Of a DNA stretch of 57,669 nt, positions 1 through 12,800 are shown in pieces; position 1 is the first letter of the stretch, and each line of letters begins with the position of its first letter. The translations under genes and the position numbers were made by a program. This DNA comes from Acanthaster planci (taxonomy: Eukaryota; Echinodermata; Asteroidea; Valvatida; Acanthasteridae). The stretch lies in the NCBI RefSeq assembly GCF_001949145.1, contig NW_019091378.1, positions 1,501,390 through 1,559,058 on the forward strand. Direction: 5' to 3'. A model generated the notes under the pieces. The model did no database searches. It was not told the origin of the DNA and was given only the letters and a program-made list of their open reading frames with translations.

Positions 1-663
1 CTGAGCATACAGTATTTATTAATATATACATTGGGTAAGGGCAAAACCTGTTATATAAATTAACATCTCCCCAATGCAAAAATACATCTTGGAAAAAAAG
101 ATCCACTTTGCTGGGTATCTCCCTTTATGCAGGAAATTGTGAAATGTTTCTGAGAAATGAGAACATTGTTGGGTTCACCTTTGACTTCATATGCTAGTTG
201 ATAAGAGTGTGGATATATAAAAAAAAGATTGCAGGCTTGGAATGTTTTTTTGGGGGGGGGAGGAGGGGATTTCTAGGTTTCAAGTGTAAGAAGGACACCA
301 AATAGGGCCCCAAGCATGTTCTGCACAGACTTATCATTTTTGAACTAAGCAAGTTAATCTCACAATGCGTTGTCAAGGGGAATACATTCTTGTACATGAC
401 GCAGAGTATTAATTTCAACAAAAAAGTCAGAAATCATATTTGATGTCCCTTACACAAGAAACAGTGAAGGGGCATTTACCTATATATTTTGGTCTTTCTG
501 AGGTAAGAAAGGTAGGATTTTTGGCTGAAATTTCTAAGGAAAGGCAATACATTTCAGTTAGACTGAATGATATGAATGAATCCCCTGCCAAGCAATTTGT
601 CTATAGATGTTGGGTCAATATGTCCTAAGTTGGTACCCCAATTTATGAAATAACCCTCATTAC
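1..663. other. Start of PPEF intron 10, no exon recognised
   Basis: AT-rich, with a T8G10-type run near 246-263. I looked on the minus strand for the post-catalytic segment and EF-hand loops of PPEF and found none. The short open frames on both strands here resemble no protein I know. Confidence 0.6.
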
Positions 664-806
664 CTTTGGGCCATGGAGAGCTTCTGATGGGATTTGGAGG
701 CCATGTACTGGATGCAGCGTGGCTTCAGGTCAGAATCCATCTTGACGTAAGCTCCTCGGTTGCTGCCCATCTCGTAGTAGTTGGACGCAGAGAAGACTGT
801 CAGCAC
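664..806 (-). CDS. PPEF: PPEF coding exon 10 (end of catalytic domain)
   Basis: Acceptor CTTACTGCAG, donor AAAG|GTAATG, 143 bases. It starts [20 protein letters not shown], continues to I-Q-Y-M and ends K-L-S-M-A-Q plus the first two bases of the next codon. F-S-A-S-N-Y-Y-E-x-G-S-N-R-G-A-Y closes the PPEF catalytic domain. Reading on past the donor gives a stop almost at once, so the exon boundary is well placed. The next exon, expected to begin the EF-hand half, was not found in bases 1-660. Confidence 0.95.
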
Positions 807-3800
807 CTGCAGTAAGTTGGTTATAAATGAAGTGTGTATCTACTTGATTTGTTCAGAGCTGTACTATGACCAGTGCTTTTGGAGAGCTTGTGAGGAAAGA
901 GTTGCGAACTTGCTTGAGTGAGACCTGAACCCATAACCTTTAACTTAGAGGTGCACTTGACCACAAGGTACATTTGTTTATGCCTAAATAAATAAAATGT
1001 TTCCGTCAAAAATCGCATTACTTGTAAAGATGGCAGTTTTTGCATGGGAAAGTCTATAATTTACACAAAGTGAGTCAGATTGTGTGGTCATGTGGTGTAT
1101 CTATGAAAAAGTCCGTTCACATATTGCCAGGGCCGGGAATCAACACCAAGGTCACCTTGGACAGAGGAAAGTGCTGTATGGAACTCCACCTGTGACAAAC
1201 ACACATTTTGGGCTCTGAGAGCACTTTTGGGGTTAGTAAACACTCTTTTGGTTGACAAACACCGTGTTTAGTTACCAAACCTTTTTTGGTTGACGAAAAC
1301 CTTTGGACAAACTCTACTTTGAATGACATGTCCTTACCAGTCCATCGTGGGTGTACTCGTACCCCTCTGACTTGCACTCGTGGGACCGGATCAGCAGGTC
1401 CAGGCCATGCTTCTTCAGCACTTTGCTGCTGATGTCCGGCCCAAAGTAACTCCCACCGCCGCGGAACAGGTTGGGCTGGCAGCCGTCCACCATCTTGGGG
1501 TCACTCCACAGGACGTCCAGGATCTGCCGCCACTCCGAGAAGTTGACCTTGTCTGACAGGTCGTCCTCCTCTCCTGTGATCTCCTCGGCTCCTTCCTTCA
1601 AGGGAGGTTTTAGAACAGACTTGTACTGCAAAATAGAGGAAGGAATAACGAGAAAAGTGATATGGGGAGGTTTTAAATTAGCTTATTTAAACCAGATGGG
1701 GAGCCAGGAGATGAAGGACAGAGCTGATGCCAAATACTTTTTGTATGAAATAGGAAAAGCTAAGTCAAAATTCATATTTTTTCACTGACTCTGTTGATAA
1801 ATTTTTTTCATGCTTCTTGAAACTCCCCCTCCTGTCTGTGGTATGTGCCACAAGGGTGCTACAAAAATGTAACAATATTCAAATATAATATCTGGAAATT
1901 GGCACACATGGCACTTGCCGCGTGATGTGATGCAGAATGCAGCTGAGTTGGTATCAAGGGAAATTCCCACTCTATGATGTGTGGATCCATTGGTTATAAT
2001 AGGATTCAAAATTTCACTTGAAAAAAGGAAAGTCTTTGAAACCAGTTGGCACCTTCATCACCTACTAAAACCCCCCAAGTGACAGGCTCTAGGCCAATAG
2101 GAATGGGTGAAGTGCCTGTAGTGTTTCTGAATAATAAATACTTATCTAAAGTAAAGTATCAAAGTATCACAATTAATATCCATGTTCATCAAGCCATCAG
2201 ATTTGTTTATCTCCAGCAGCTTGAGACAACCAGATGTCTACCATAGGTACCCATATATACTACTGGGTAGAGACAGGCAATTCTGGTGTCTAAGATTCCA
2301 ACTTGTGAAATTCCCCTCCCCCATCTATCATTCTGTATGTGAAGCAGAGATGGCACGTCAACAACATGCCTTCTGGGCAATAAACTGCCTGTGGTAATAT
2401 ATAGGTTTGCATACCTAAGGCACAGAGCATGCAAGACCAAGTGTCACTGGAACCTACGGTCTTCGCATGGGTACTGGTTACCTCATTAGAAACAGCCTCG
2501 CTCTTTCTTCCTTGCTGCTGAAACCACTCAGCCAATTTCTCTTTGTACTGCCACAAACTGATCCAACAACTCATGGTGTTCTGGACTCATCCAGGGGTTC
2601 ACCCATGAATAACGACAGTGTACATGTTCTTAACGCTTGATTCTTGTCCAATTCAAAGATTCGAGGAAGGCTTTCAGTCAAACCTTTTGCCTGTCCAGGT
2701 TGCTCAGCACCGTCAGGTCGGTCTTGTCTGAGATGCCACCGTGCGTGACAAGGATTTTCCCGTCAATGACAGTTGCCAAGGGCAATAAGGAGAAGACATC
2801 CTTGAAGAGGGGGATGATCCACTGTGCTTGCTGTTTACAGTTGGGCTGGGGTCAAAGAGAAGAATTGTGGGCAAGGTAAAAACAAAAACTCACTCCATCA
2901 AAATGATACCTTTGCTTTGAATTTCTAGCTTCACAACACCGTGAAAAGGGCAGTGACTGCTTGTCATTGTGATTTGATTCTGTATGGCAACAAAAGATGG
3001 CGCTGTGACAACTCACATGAGCCTCATGTGAGGATGCACTGCACCAACAGCAGTACTTTGTCAGAATGCCAGCTGAACAAACTTCATTATTTCACACAAT
3101 AATCAGAAAAACTGAACTTTTAACTTAACAATTTACCTTTGAAAGAGCCTCGAGGAATGAACTTTCAAAGCAACAATAAATATGTATCAGGCATGATGAA
3201 AAATTGCTTTCTCCAGAGAAGCTGTGAAATATTAATGGTCCCTTGGCGTAAGCTGATGCGTTTTATCCCGAAGTGAAGCAATTCTGATCATTGAACACCT
3301 CAGGACCAAAAATGTTGCATGACTCTCCCCTGAGCAATTTTGTATTTGTGTGTTCAACTTAACCTCACAGGGAAGTCTCCCATGTGTAGAATGAAGCAAA
3401 TGTAGCTCATGAACTTGTCCCATCAGCTATACGTGTATAATGACAAATTGAAACCAGCAGCTTGAAACCTGAACAGTCTCTCCAGGGAAGACGCTGATAA
3501 GTGCCAATAAGTGGTCTAGCATGAAAGTCTGACTCCTGGCCCATGCAACAGGGATATGAAGCACCTGTTATTTCATTGGGAAGATCATAAACAGTGACTG
3601 TAAAGCCTCAAATTCAAAAGCCTGGAGAGCCGAGGGACACTTCTTGAAACAGATGCAATAAAACCAGCAAAATGTAATTACTGTACACCAACTGATACAC
3701 CCTCTAAAATCTATCAGACATTATCCATACTGCAGGGCCCTATGCATGTTTCCCTGTCTCCATTACAAGTGGCCCCATGGGTGTACTGACTATTGAGGAG

Positions 3801-6800
3801 ACCAACAGTCCCATTTGACCAGTGTTAATAAATCACCCCACAAGTCTCACACAACGGAAATGACATGTAAGGGTAAATGAACAACACTGTTCAACAAAAC
3901 TTGACAAATTGAGAAACAAGTCAGGTTGAATTTGTCACAAGAAATGCTGACATTAAATAGAACAGCCACAGGGTACTCACTTTTCCATATTTCATCTGGA
4001 CTTCCCTGATGAAACCATACCTGAAGTGATAGGGAGAACTTCAATCACATATCAGAAAAAGACACCAGAAAGTTTTCATTTTGAATATGAGTGACAACAT
4101 TAAGACTAAAACGGGGGCTCTTTCTGAGCTGCTTCAAAAAGTACACAATAAAGAATAGAAATTTTTTTGTAAAATTTCTTTAATACATGTGAAGGGTTTC
4201 ATTCCAAAATAAGATACGGGCCATTGAAATTTGAGCAATGGTTCAATAATTATTGAAAATTTAAGAACGGAAAGCGTGTACCTCATCTCCTCACATACTG
4301 TTCACTGTTCTGACTCATTGGTTGTTACTAAATGAAACCCATAGAAACTGGCTGAAGGCAACCACGAGAAGGTGGAATTCAGAGAAAGACCAAAATGGCA
4401 CTTGTCTCATTGAATTCTTTATCGACCGTACAGCATCTTTTGCACTTGTTGTCTTGCACACTGAACTAGAGATACATGTACGGTAGGAGAACTGCAAATT
4501 TTTACCAAAGTCAAAATATGACCAACGTAGAAAACCGCATCCCTAATGCATCCCATTCATCTTTTAAATGGCCTAGGCAAGGTGATTTATTCATGCGTCC
4601 CATTAAACCGGCTTACAATATTTGTTGTGTCATTTTGAAAGCGTTTTCCGGCTGTTTGTGTTTTCCGCTCAGGCATTGTATATTTATGAGCAAGAGTGTG
4701 ATGGCATCCAAGGCAGAAAATGCCAGGGTTACAGCTATTTCTGCACTCACACTCATAAATTGTTTTGTTTGTCACAGTTTTCATTTAATTTCATGGCATT
4801 AGTTTGGCCAGTGAGATAATTTTCTTACAAAAATTTCAAACCAATTTTGAACCAATTTTGCGGGATCACAATCAGAACAAAAAACCCTATTGAATAGGGT
4901 TTTCCTGTAATGACATCACAAACATGGCTCCCTCATTTGTCAAGAAAAATACTAACACTTTTACATGTAAAGGTTAAAAAAACTTTTCAAAGAGAAACCC
5001 AAATGAGATATCAGATAAATGTAATTTTATATATTTAAGAGTAGAACACAGTACAAAACACATATGGGTCATTCTATAAATTAGGAGTCCACTTTTTTGT
5101 GTGTCCCTGTCACATCTGACATGATTTTGTAAGTTCAGAACAGTTCTCTCATTTCCACGAGTAATAAATTAATGCAAATTACCTGCCAAACAAATGGAAA
5201 TAGTTTGAAATCAATTTCAGTGATACTGCTGCATAAAATTACACAGGTTGGGCGTAACAGGGACACAAAAATACCAGTTTTGGACCCGGAATTTATAGAA
5301 TGACCCATATCCAAGTAACATTCCCATCATGGCCAATTTGAAATTTCAGTTCAGCAGAGACTAAAAATCTGCACAACATCTAGAAAGGTTTCGAATTCTT
5401 TGCTTCAAGTTTCTACTTATTTCCATGTATACATGTGTGCTAACTTTGCAAATGGGAATGCAATTCCAATAACAGTAATATAGGGTTACTGCAAAGGAAA
5501 TAATAACAAGCATATTCAGTATTCTGTATTAAAGTACAATATATTTGTCTTTCTTCCTCCAAAAAATCATAAAAAGTCAGTCTACTATTCTTTACGTAGA
5601 AAAGTGCTCTTTATTAACAGGTACGTATATAATCAAACTTTAATTTACACATCATTATGCCTGCAAAACCATAAAAGCTCTTTCTGCAGGTGTAATTGGT
5701 CTTATCAAATTAGCACAAACACACTACGGGTGTCTGCGATGCTGCAAACTGTACACATATCGGCGATCGTGAAATGGATGGACTGTTTGAATCGTCGCGA
5801 AGCCTACAGTATGCTCTTTGGGTTGTACATGTATTTGTTCAATGGATTTCATTTCCTATACTTAAGTGTCTCAACTGACCTTGTTGGAGGCAATGATACT
5901 AAATGCATTCATGGGGGTAATTGGTCTGTAGCAGCAAGGATCAAATGCTGGCAATAACAATATTTTTGTTAAACAAGCCTTTAGATCTTGAATTCCCTGA
6001 GGAGATTGTTATACAAAGTGGTGATATCCTTGAATGGAAATAACTTAAGCAATGGCCCCTGCGTCCTCAAAATAATGGCACTACACTTAACCACCCGAGA
6101 GCTTTAACTTGGCAAGTGGTAAAGTACACCCTATTACGAGGGGACTCCACTACACAGCAAAGAAGGGAGCACTGCTCAGGCACAGTGGACATTCCGCTGA
6201 TTGCAAAGTCATTTTGGGAACACATAGCCAGATGTTTTCTACACCAAAGATAGGCTGGTATTCTGTCTTGACAGGGTTTGTCGGAAATTCGCAGCATTTG
6301 GGGCATTTGTACATGTGCATGGAACACGTCGGTGCAAAACCCTGTAAGGAAATTGGACTGACACCTTTTTTTTTCAAACAAAAGACTCAGCGATGACTGA
6401 AAACTGCTGATAACACTGACAACAAATACTCTTCTCTTGGCAGGGTAACATTTTTCTGTAGGAAAATAGAAGAAATATTTCTAAAAAGGGTTTCAAATTT
6501 TGCAAAGGTAAATAAATTCTGACTGTGATCAGGCTCGATCTTCTTTCACTGAAACTCACGTTCCTTTTTATGTCCAATTCTTTTTCTCTAGACAAATGAG
6601 ACCTGTTATTATCATTTCACACACTGGACAAAATTTACTACTTCCGGTCAGTTAATAATTACAGTAGTAAACAAGTAAGTGTACCAGCTACTGACACAGG
6701 AAAACATCGCCGCACATTATCTGCTTGCATAGTATCAGAGCAGCCAACACAGTGAGCGAATAAACACAAAATGACACATGGCCTTTCGGAATGAGACATC

Positions 6801-9800
6801 TGCCCACCTCAGATTCATGATGTGATCTTCATGATTGCCCCTGTTCAAGTAGACCTCATTGGGGTAGACCAGAAAGAAGGCCAACAGCAGCACAGCAACT
6901 TCTACGGAATTGGGTCCCCTGTCTACAAAGTCGCCGTTGAAGACGTAAGGGTTTTCCTTGGAGGGCAGGCCATTCTGAAACCGAAAGCGGAACAACTTCT
7001 TAATCAAATACATTGGTTTCCAACATGCACTTGTATCTCTTGAAAAGTGTACAGCCTTGTATCTTCTGGGCTCAGTGAGAGTCAACAGAGCGACCATCAC
7101 TTTGATTTGCACCTGCAAGTTAAGAATTGAATAGCTGGATGGAACTAAATATTCAAATGAATTATGCACAAACCAGTACACTACACAATGCCGGCAATGC
7201 AGCAGGGAATGGCTGCATGTTGGCACTAATCAAGTGTCTTTTCAAAGGAGCTTGTTTTTATGACTTGCGTCGCTCATCACTGAGGAAGTCTCTCATGCTC
7301 AGCATCCCTTAAGCAGAGTACAGCCTTGATCTGTGGCCAGCTAGAGTGCCTTTTCAGACATAAGGCTCATTGACCTTATTGTAAAAATTAAATACCTGAA
7401 ACTGATGTGATTTGTTGGGCAGGTTGTCTTCATCACTTGTGTCTATGGTGTGAAATATATCAGAATATCACTACTCCCCTGGGAGGGATGCCATAAATTA
7501 CTACCTACAGAAGTCAGAAACCATTCCATTTCTGAATACACTTGGCTGCAGAGCGGTGGATGGCAGTAAATTAGCTTGTTAATGGTGCATGGCTAACAGG
7601 TACATGAGGATTCAAACCCCTAACCCTGTGGCCACAAGTCATGGCCCCTTCCAACATTATATGCTGCAATGCTCAAGACATGAGTCAACGATATTTTAAA
7701 AAAGGTTACCTCAACAGGAACAGAGTATAAGTGTCACCCCTAACTGCAAGTTCCTTTTTTTTAGTCATAATGAATTTAAAAGCTTCGTACAGAAAAAACT
7801 GATGACAGAAACAAGGAAATGATTCTGTTATAAATTACATTCACAAAATTAAGCTATTGATAATATTTACAAAGATTTGGAGTCTGGAATTGAACCCCCT
7901 TTTTTCCAAGGTTCACAGCAACCTTGGTACCTCCCTCAACAATTTCAATTGAACCAACTTGATTTAAAAGTCACAATTTTCTGTAGGACTATCTACCACA
8001 GTACCGGTCCACAAGTACAAGACTCTCAAGTATTCAAAATTCAGTGACTCTAGGTTTCAGTTCAATCAGATTCATTCAAAATCAAAATTCACAATATATA
8101 TACAGTGACTTTGACTTAAAATGCTGACTTAACCAGACCTTATAATACTTTTTTAATGTATACATTCAATAATCCCTAACTCAGAGTTGCCCAGAATTGA
8201 CTGCTTAATTCAAAATTCCAACTCTATTACTTCCACTGTCTGTCGGGGACAGATTTTTGGCATTGTATTTGCAAACTGGTGGGTCAGGTCAAATCGGGGA
8301 CAGCTTTCACTGATTGGCTAAACAAAACCTGCTACAAAACCTACTACATGTACATCAGGTGTCTCTAGGCAAGTTGACATTGGTTCATGTCCCACTCAGC
8401 TCCACTCTCATACGTTCAAAAAATTTTGGGTTAGTCTTCCTTCTGGATCTCAGAATGTTCTGATCAGTAAACACACACACACAACCCTTCTAGACTACTG
8501 TCCACATTCTTTCGCACATGTTCACAATGACAGTAACAAATGGACATCAATAACCACGGTCACACACACAATAAATGTATGTAACATCATGCACGACACT
8601 TGGGCAGGTTGAACGCAACCTACACCTTAATTTTGAATGGCTGGAAAGAAAACTACTGGGAAATTACGAGTACGGGATTGGTCTACAACTTTTGGCACAA
8701 TCTAATTGTATGTTGGGGACAGTATGATAACCGTAGCATGCACAATAAACAAGCTGGTCTAATGCTGGAATGAAATTGAGGGGGAGACAGATGCTTGTGA
8801 CAAGATGTAGTTAGGCTTGTGCATGTCATCCACATGTACATCAATGGTGCAGTTTATGACTTGATAACCTAAACTCAAGTGCGATATAAACCCTCTTCCA
8901 GCTAGTGAAGGCATCTTCCTACTTGACCAATGAGCTTGCTGAGGTCAACTCGCCAGTTCACATCCAGTATAGTAAGTCCCTACAAGATCTGCACTACTAA
9001 GCAGGCAGTCGCAGGTTCGAGTCCTGCCTGAGTAAGCCTGTGAAGCTTGTTCTCAGTGCTAAAAGGCACCATTAAGCAGGCAGCGCTTGTCCCATTCAAT
9101 CAGTGAACCCAACCTCATAATCTGCGCCCCCACCCGACTTGCGTGTACAATTATTATTATCAAATAATTATATATAAAAAACAACTGCTTTCCTGCCTTA
9201 AGCTATCTCTTTCATCCCTAAACAAACTGAATAAGCCCTACAGCATTTAAGGGTGAGACGGTGGCCTGTTAAGCGATAGGAATACAAGTCTTGTTTGTAG
9301 TGCTGCTACAGAGTATGGGCTTCACCACTTGCAAAGACATGTGCATGTACGCACATGGACAAATGCTGACAACAGATAGCTAGGAACAGCCCCAGAGGTC
9401 CATTATGGACACAGCATGTCGGCGCTTTTATACACCGCCTTAATTTCCCAGGACAAATTGTACACCAAGAGGCCTGAGCACAGAAGAAAAAAACAGATAG
9501 CAAATGGAGTCCAACACTGGCCAAAACACTCCTTATTTTTTAGAAAAGGCTCATTCAACCTCGCTCAGGCTGCTAGAGTATAGTGAACCCTCTACAATAA
9601 ACGCTAGTGACAAAGCTTGAACTCTGCGGTCAAATTGCAAGTCAGTGTGTGGACTTGCATGCACTGCAGCCACACTTGTAATGCACACATGCCTGTTCCA
9701 CAGTAGTGGGGACTACACTTGTGTTGAAACATGGATGTTGCGGGGGTGAAAAATGTCATTGGAATAAAGAATTGTCTCCTGAGCATGGCAAAGGTCTACC

Positions 9801-12800
9801 CCGCTCTTTCTTGACAGTCAATGTAACGGTTCTATGGAACAGTGCTGCTAACGACCCTTTCCAAAACAAAATAAAGTACACCTACATGTACAGCTGATAA
9901 GGTACCAGAACTGGTTTTGAACCAACCCTGGCATGCAAATCACGTCCCAGTCACTCCCCGATTCTGTGAGGTTTGAGTCTTGAATATCAGTGCAGGGTTC
10001 TTTCACCAAAAGATACAGATGGCCATTTTTGTTTAGAATCTCCTGCACTGTATCAGAGATCCTCTGGTTTAATTATCAGCCAGAATAAAATGCTATAAAT
10101 TGTGCAAACGACAGAAAACATATATAAGTCAGTGTTACATCAGAGATTTCAATGAAGTAATATACCCCTAAGAAAACCTTGCAGTTTAAATATTACTGAC
10201 AAAAAGGCATCAAAACAAGTGTCAGTATAGTGACTATTTCAGGTGTGAACAGGAAAGAGACGTGCTTAAGAAATGAGGATGACACAGGGTACATGGCAGT
10301 TGCTGTGTGGAGATAAAATGTCACTGTGATCAATGCATACTAAGTCCAAACAACTTGATTCTCCGGTTCTTTTTACAACCACACAAGATATCCTTGCATG
10401 GTGCTACTGCAAACCTCTGTACTTGACTTGCCACCTTCACCATGATAAGCTTCAAAACTCAACTTCAATCTAATTTTTGGTGACTAATGAAACGCTTCCC
10501 CACAAGATCTCAGCAAGCTCCAGCAGCCAAAGCACAGTCCCTGCTTCCTTTATTTACCTCTTTCTACCCTTGATGAACTACTAGTGTTTGTAGATGATGT
10601 CACTCCAGAACAAAAATAAAATACTGAAGCAGGAGAGTCACCATGGCAACCTGTTGGGCATTTAGCATTGCTAAGGCAACGTTTTCAATTTGACTGAATT
10701 TTCCAGATAATGATCCGTGCTTTCATTATGTTTGTTTCCATTGCTGTGATGCCCATTACTTTGCATGCACTGTCAAAACCTGGGAAAGATGTACAATGCA
10801 CAGCGTGTATAGCAACGAACACAGACATCCCTGGGGGATACGCATCATGTGAGCGAACTCTGAGCCAAACTTCACTAATGAAACTGAAAATGGATGCCCT
10901 GGATTCCCAATTTAACTCTGAGGTTCAGCAGCAGGGATTCAGCAGAAACGAACTTAGTAGCACATGTACAGAACACACACTTGTGGGATTCCAGACAAAA
11001 ACTCATACTCAAGCTTGTCTGGGTACCAAAGCAAAAATTTGGTTTTTGTAACATGGAAAGCCTTTCGAGCTGCAATTTACCATTTTGTATCAGATTTTTA
11101 AATGTCTGATTGATACAGAATTTTGTAGAATTTTCACAGCAAAATAACAAAGGTGACGTTTCTACAGTGCCAAAATCACTTCAAAGCATACAAAATAACA
11201 CAAAAGTAGCATGTTGCTTTTAGTGACAAATCTGCTGAGGTTGGCAGAGTATTTATGTAGATGTACATACACATGTGCACGTAGATACAGACAGATTCTG
11301 CATTCTGGTTTCCTATAGTGTAGTGTAGTGTAGTGTAGTGTAGTGTGGTGTAGTGTAGTGTAGTTGTCAGTTCATGTTATTAAATCCACAATGTCTCGCA
11401 GCCTGACGGCTGAATTGCACATCATTTCCACAATTAAAATAGACAATAACATCAAAATTAACTATTAAAATTTAAAAAAAATGTACAATGTAGAATACTT
11501 TTATACAAGAATGATTACATTCATTATATTTAAAACACAAACAAAACTACCATGCACCATCTATACATCACAACACAGAAGAGACCAATCAATTGACACA
11601 TTAAAACTACTCCAGGATATATCGCACAAGCCCGAGTCAAAATGCCGATAAGTCAGAATTACCAATTCAAAACGTTGATGAAAAAAGGAATGGGACTAGT
11701 TTCAAATCGATTTGTTTCAGTCCTAATAGTGGTAATACTTCTAATTATTTTGGTAAATTTCTACCATGACATTCAAACCTAGGAGGAGGAAATAATGATT
11801 TGGTACAAGGATTAACCTGGCTATTTTTTGAAAAGTTACAGCAGTGATCATCCCTTCTACTAGCTTATGTGTCCAATCCAAGGGTTGCACAGGCATCTTC
11901 ATGATGCGAATAATCTCGTCCTAAAATAATTTTACAAACCCTTTTTTTATACCTTCGATATCATACCGGTAACTCTGCTTCACTGTCAACCCAGAATGCC
12001 AAATAATGTCAGCATATTCCAGCACTGGTCTAACGTACCCACTAAATACAACTTGCAATTCTTCTCAACTAAACCCAAATCTTTTCAGTGTTCAGAACAC
12101 TAACACTCTTTGATCAGCCTTGGTCAACATCTTATCAACCTGGGAATTCCATTTTAGATTATTCTGCATCCAAAGTCTTAATATTTGTGCTTCAGAAACA
12201 GAACTTACATGTAATAAATCACCTGCCATAGTCAGCTCACTACAACGGCAGTTATTAGATTTATTAATCCCTAACCCTACATAATACTACAAATTACTTC
12301 TTGTAGTAAAATGTAGTACTGAGCACTGTCGCTTGTAAGAGGAAATGACCTTGTTTTGTAAAGCCATAAGATACAATAGATAAGACAATGCACCATACAG
12401 TGCTGTGGCACTATGAATGCATGGCTCCATTGTTCTCTGTACGAGTAACAATGGAAGTAACCTAGCCAGAAGTAGTAATCTGTAGCATTAGGTCCTTCAG
12501 GCTCAGACTATTACTTAGTATTTTGTAGTACTGTGTAGTGTAAGCCAAACAATATGCTTGGCAGTTCGGGTTGAAGTAAACTTGAAGGACTTGACACTTG
12601 GAGAGATTTAATTTCAATGAGTTATTGTCACACCATTGGCTCAAACAATTAATCTAGATCCCTCTGAAGATATTCCAGGCACATAGCAGTTGTATGTACA
12701 GCAAATGTCCGGTCATCAATGTGTGTACTTCCAATAGTTGGAATTAAATTCTTGATCAGCATCATTAATCATTATTTGAAATCCAGGGCTCCCCTAAGAT

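Larger units (their letters stand above)
6975..11315. other. 5' part of the 9.4-kb PPEF intron 5 (minus orientation), mostly anonymous
   Basis: AT-rich intron sequence. It holds a tRNA T-arm-like SINE piece at 9.0 kb, a decayed reverse-strand B-box-like stretch near 7.61 kb and a pair of RFX X-box motifs at 10.64-10.68 kb. No coding exon recognised. Confidence 0.6.

Noticed and set aside
1-660. Possible EF-hand exon of PPEF in the left-edge sequence
   Set aside because: No EF-hand loop (DxDxDG-like) or matching acceptor on the minus strand; those exons must lie outside the window.
4881-4903. Hairpin considered as a bacterial-type terminator
   Set aside because: This is eukaryotic intron DNA with no operon and no following T-tract.
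6067-6396. Three overlapping open frames of 75-104 residues in PPEF intron 6
   Set aside because: They lie on opposite strands and frames over the same bases, with unremarkable composition and no known motif.
7590-7660. Reverse-strand GGTTTGAATCC (B-box-like) near GTGGCCACAGGG
   Set aside because: The A-to-B-box spacing is too short for a Pol III promoter. It may be a deleted SINE but cannot be supported alone.
9011-9027. Possible tRNA gene because of a perfect T-arm
   Set aside because: No D-arm, anticodon arm or acceptor stem can be found at the right distances.
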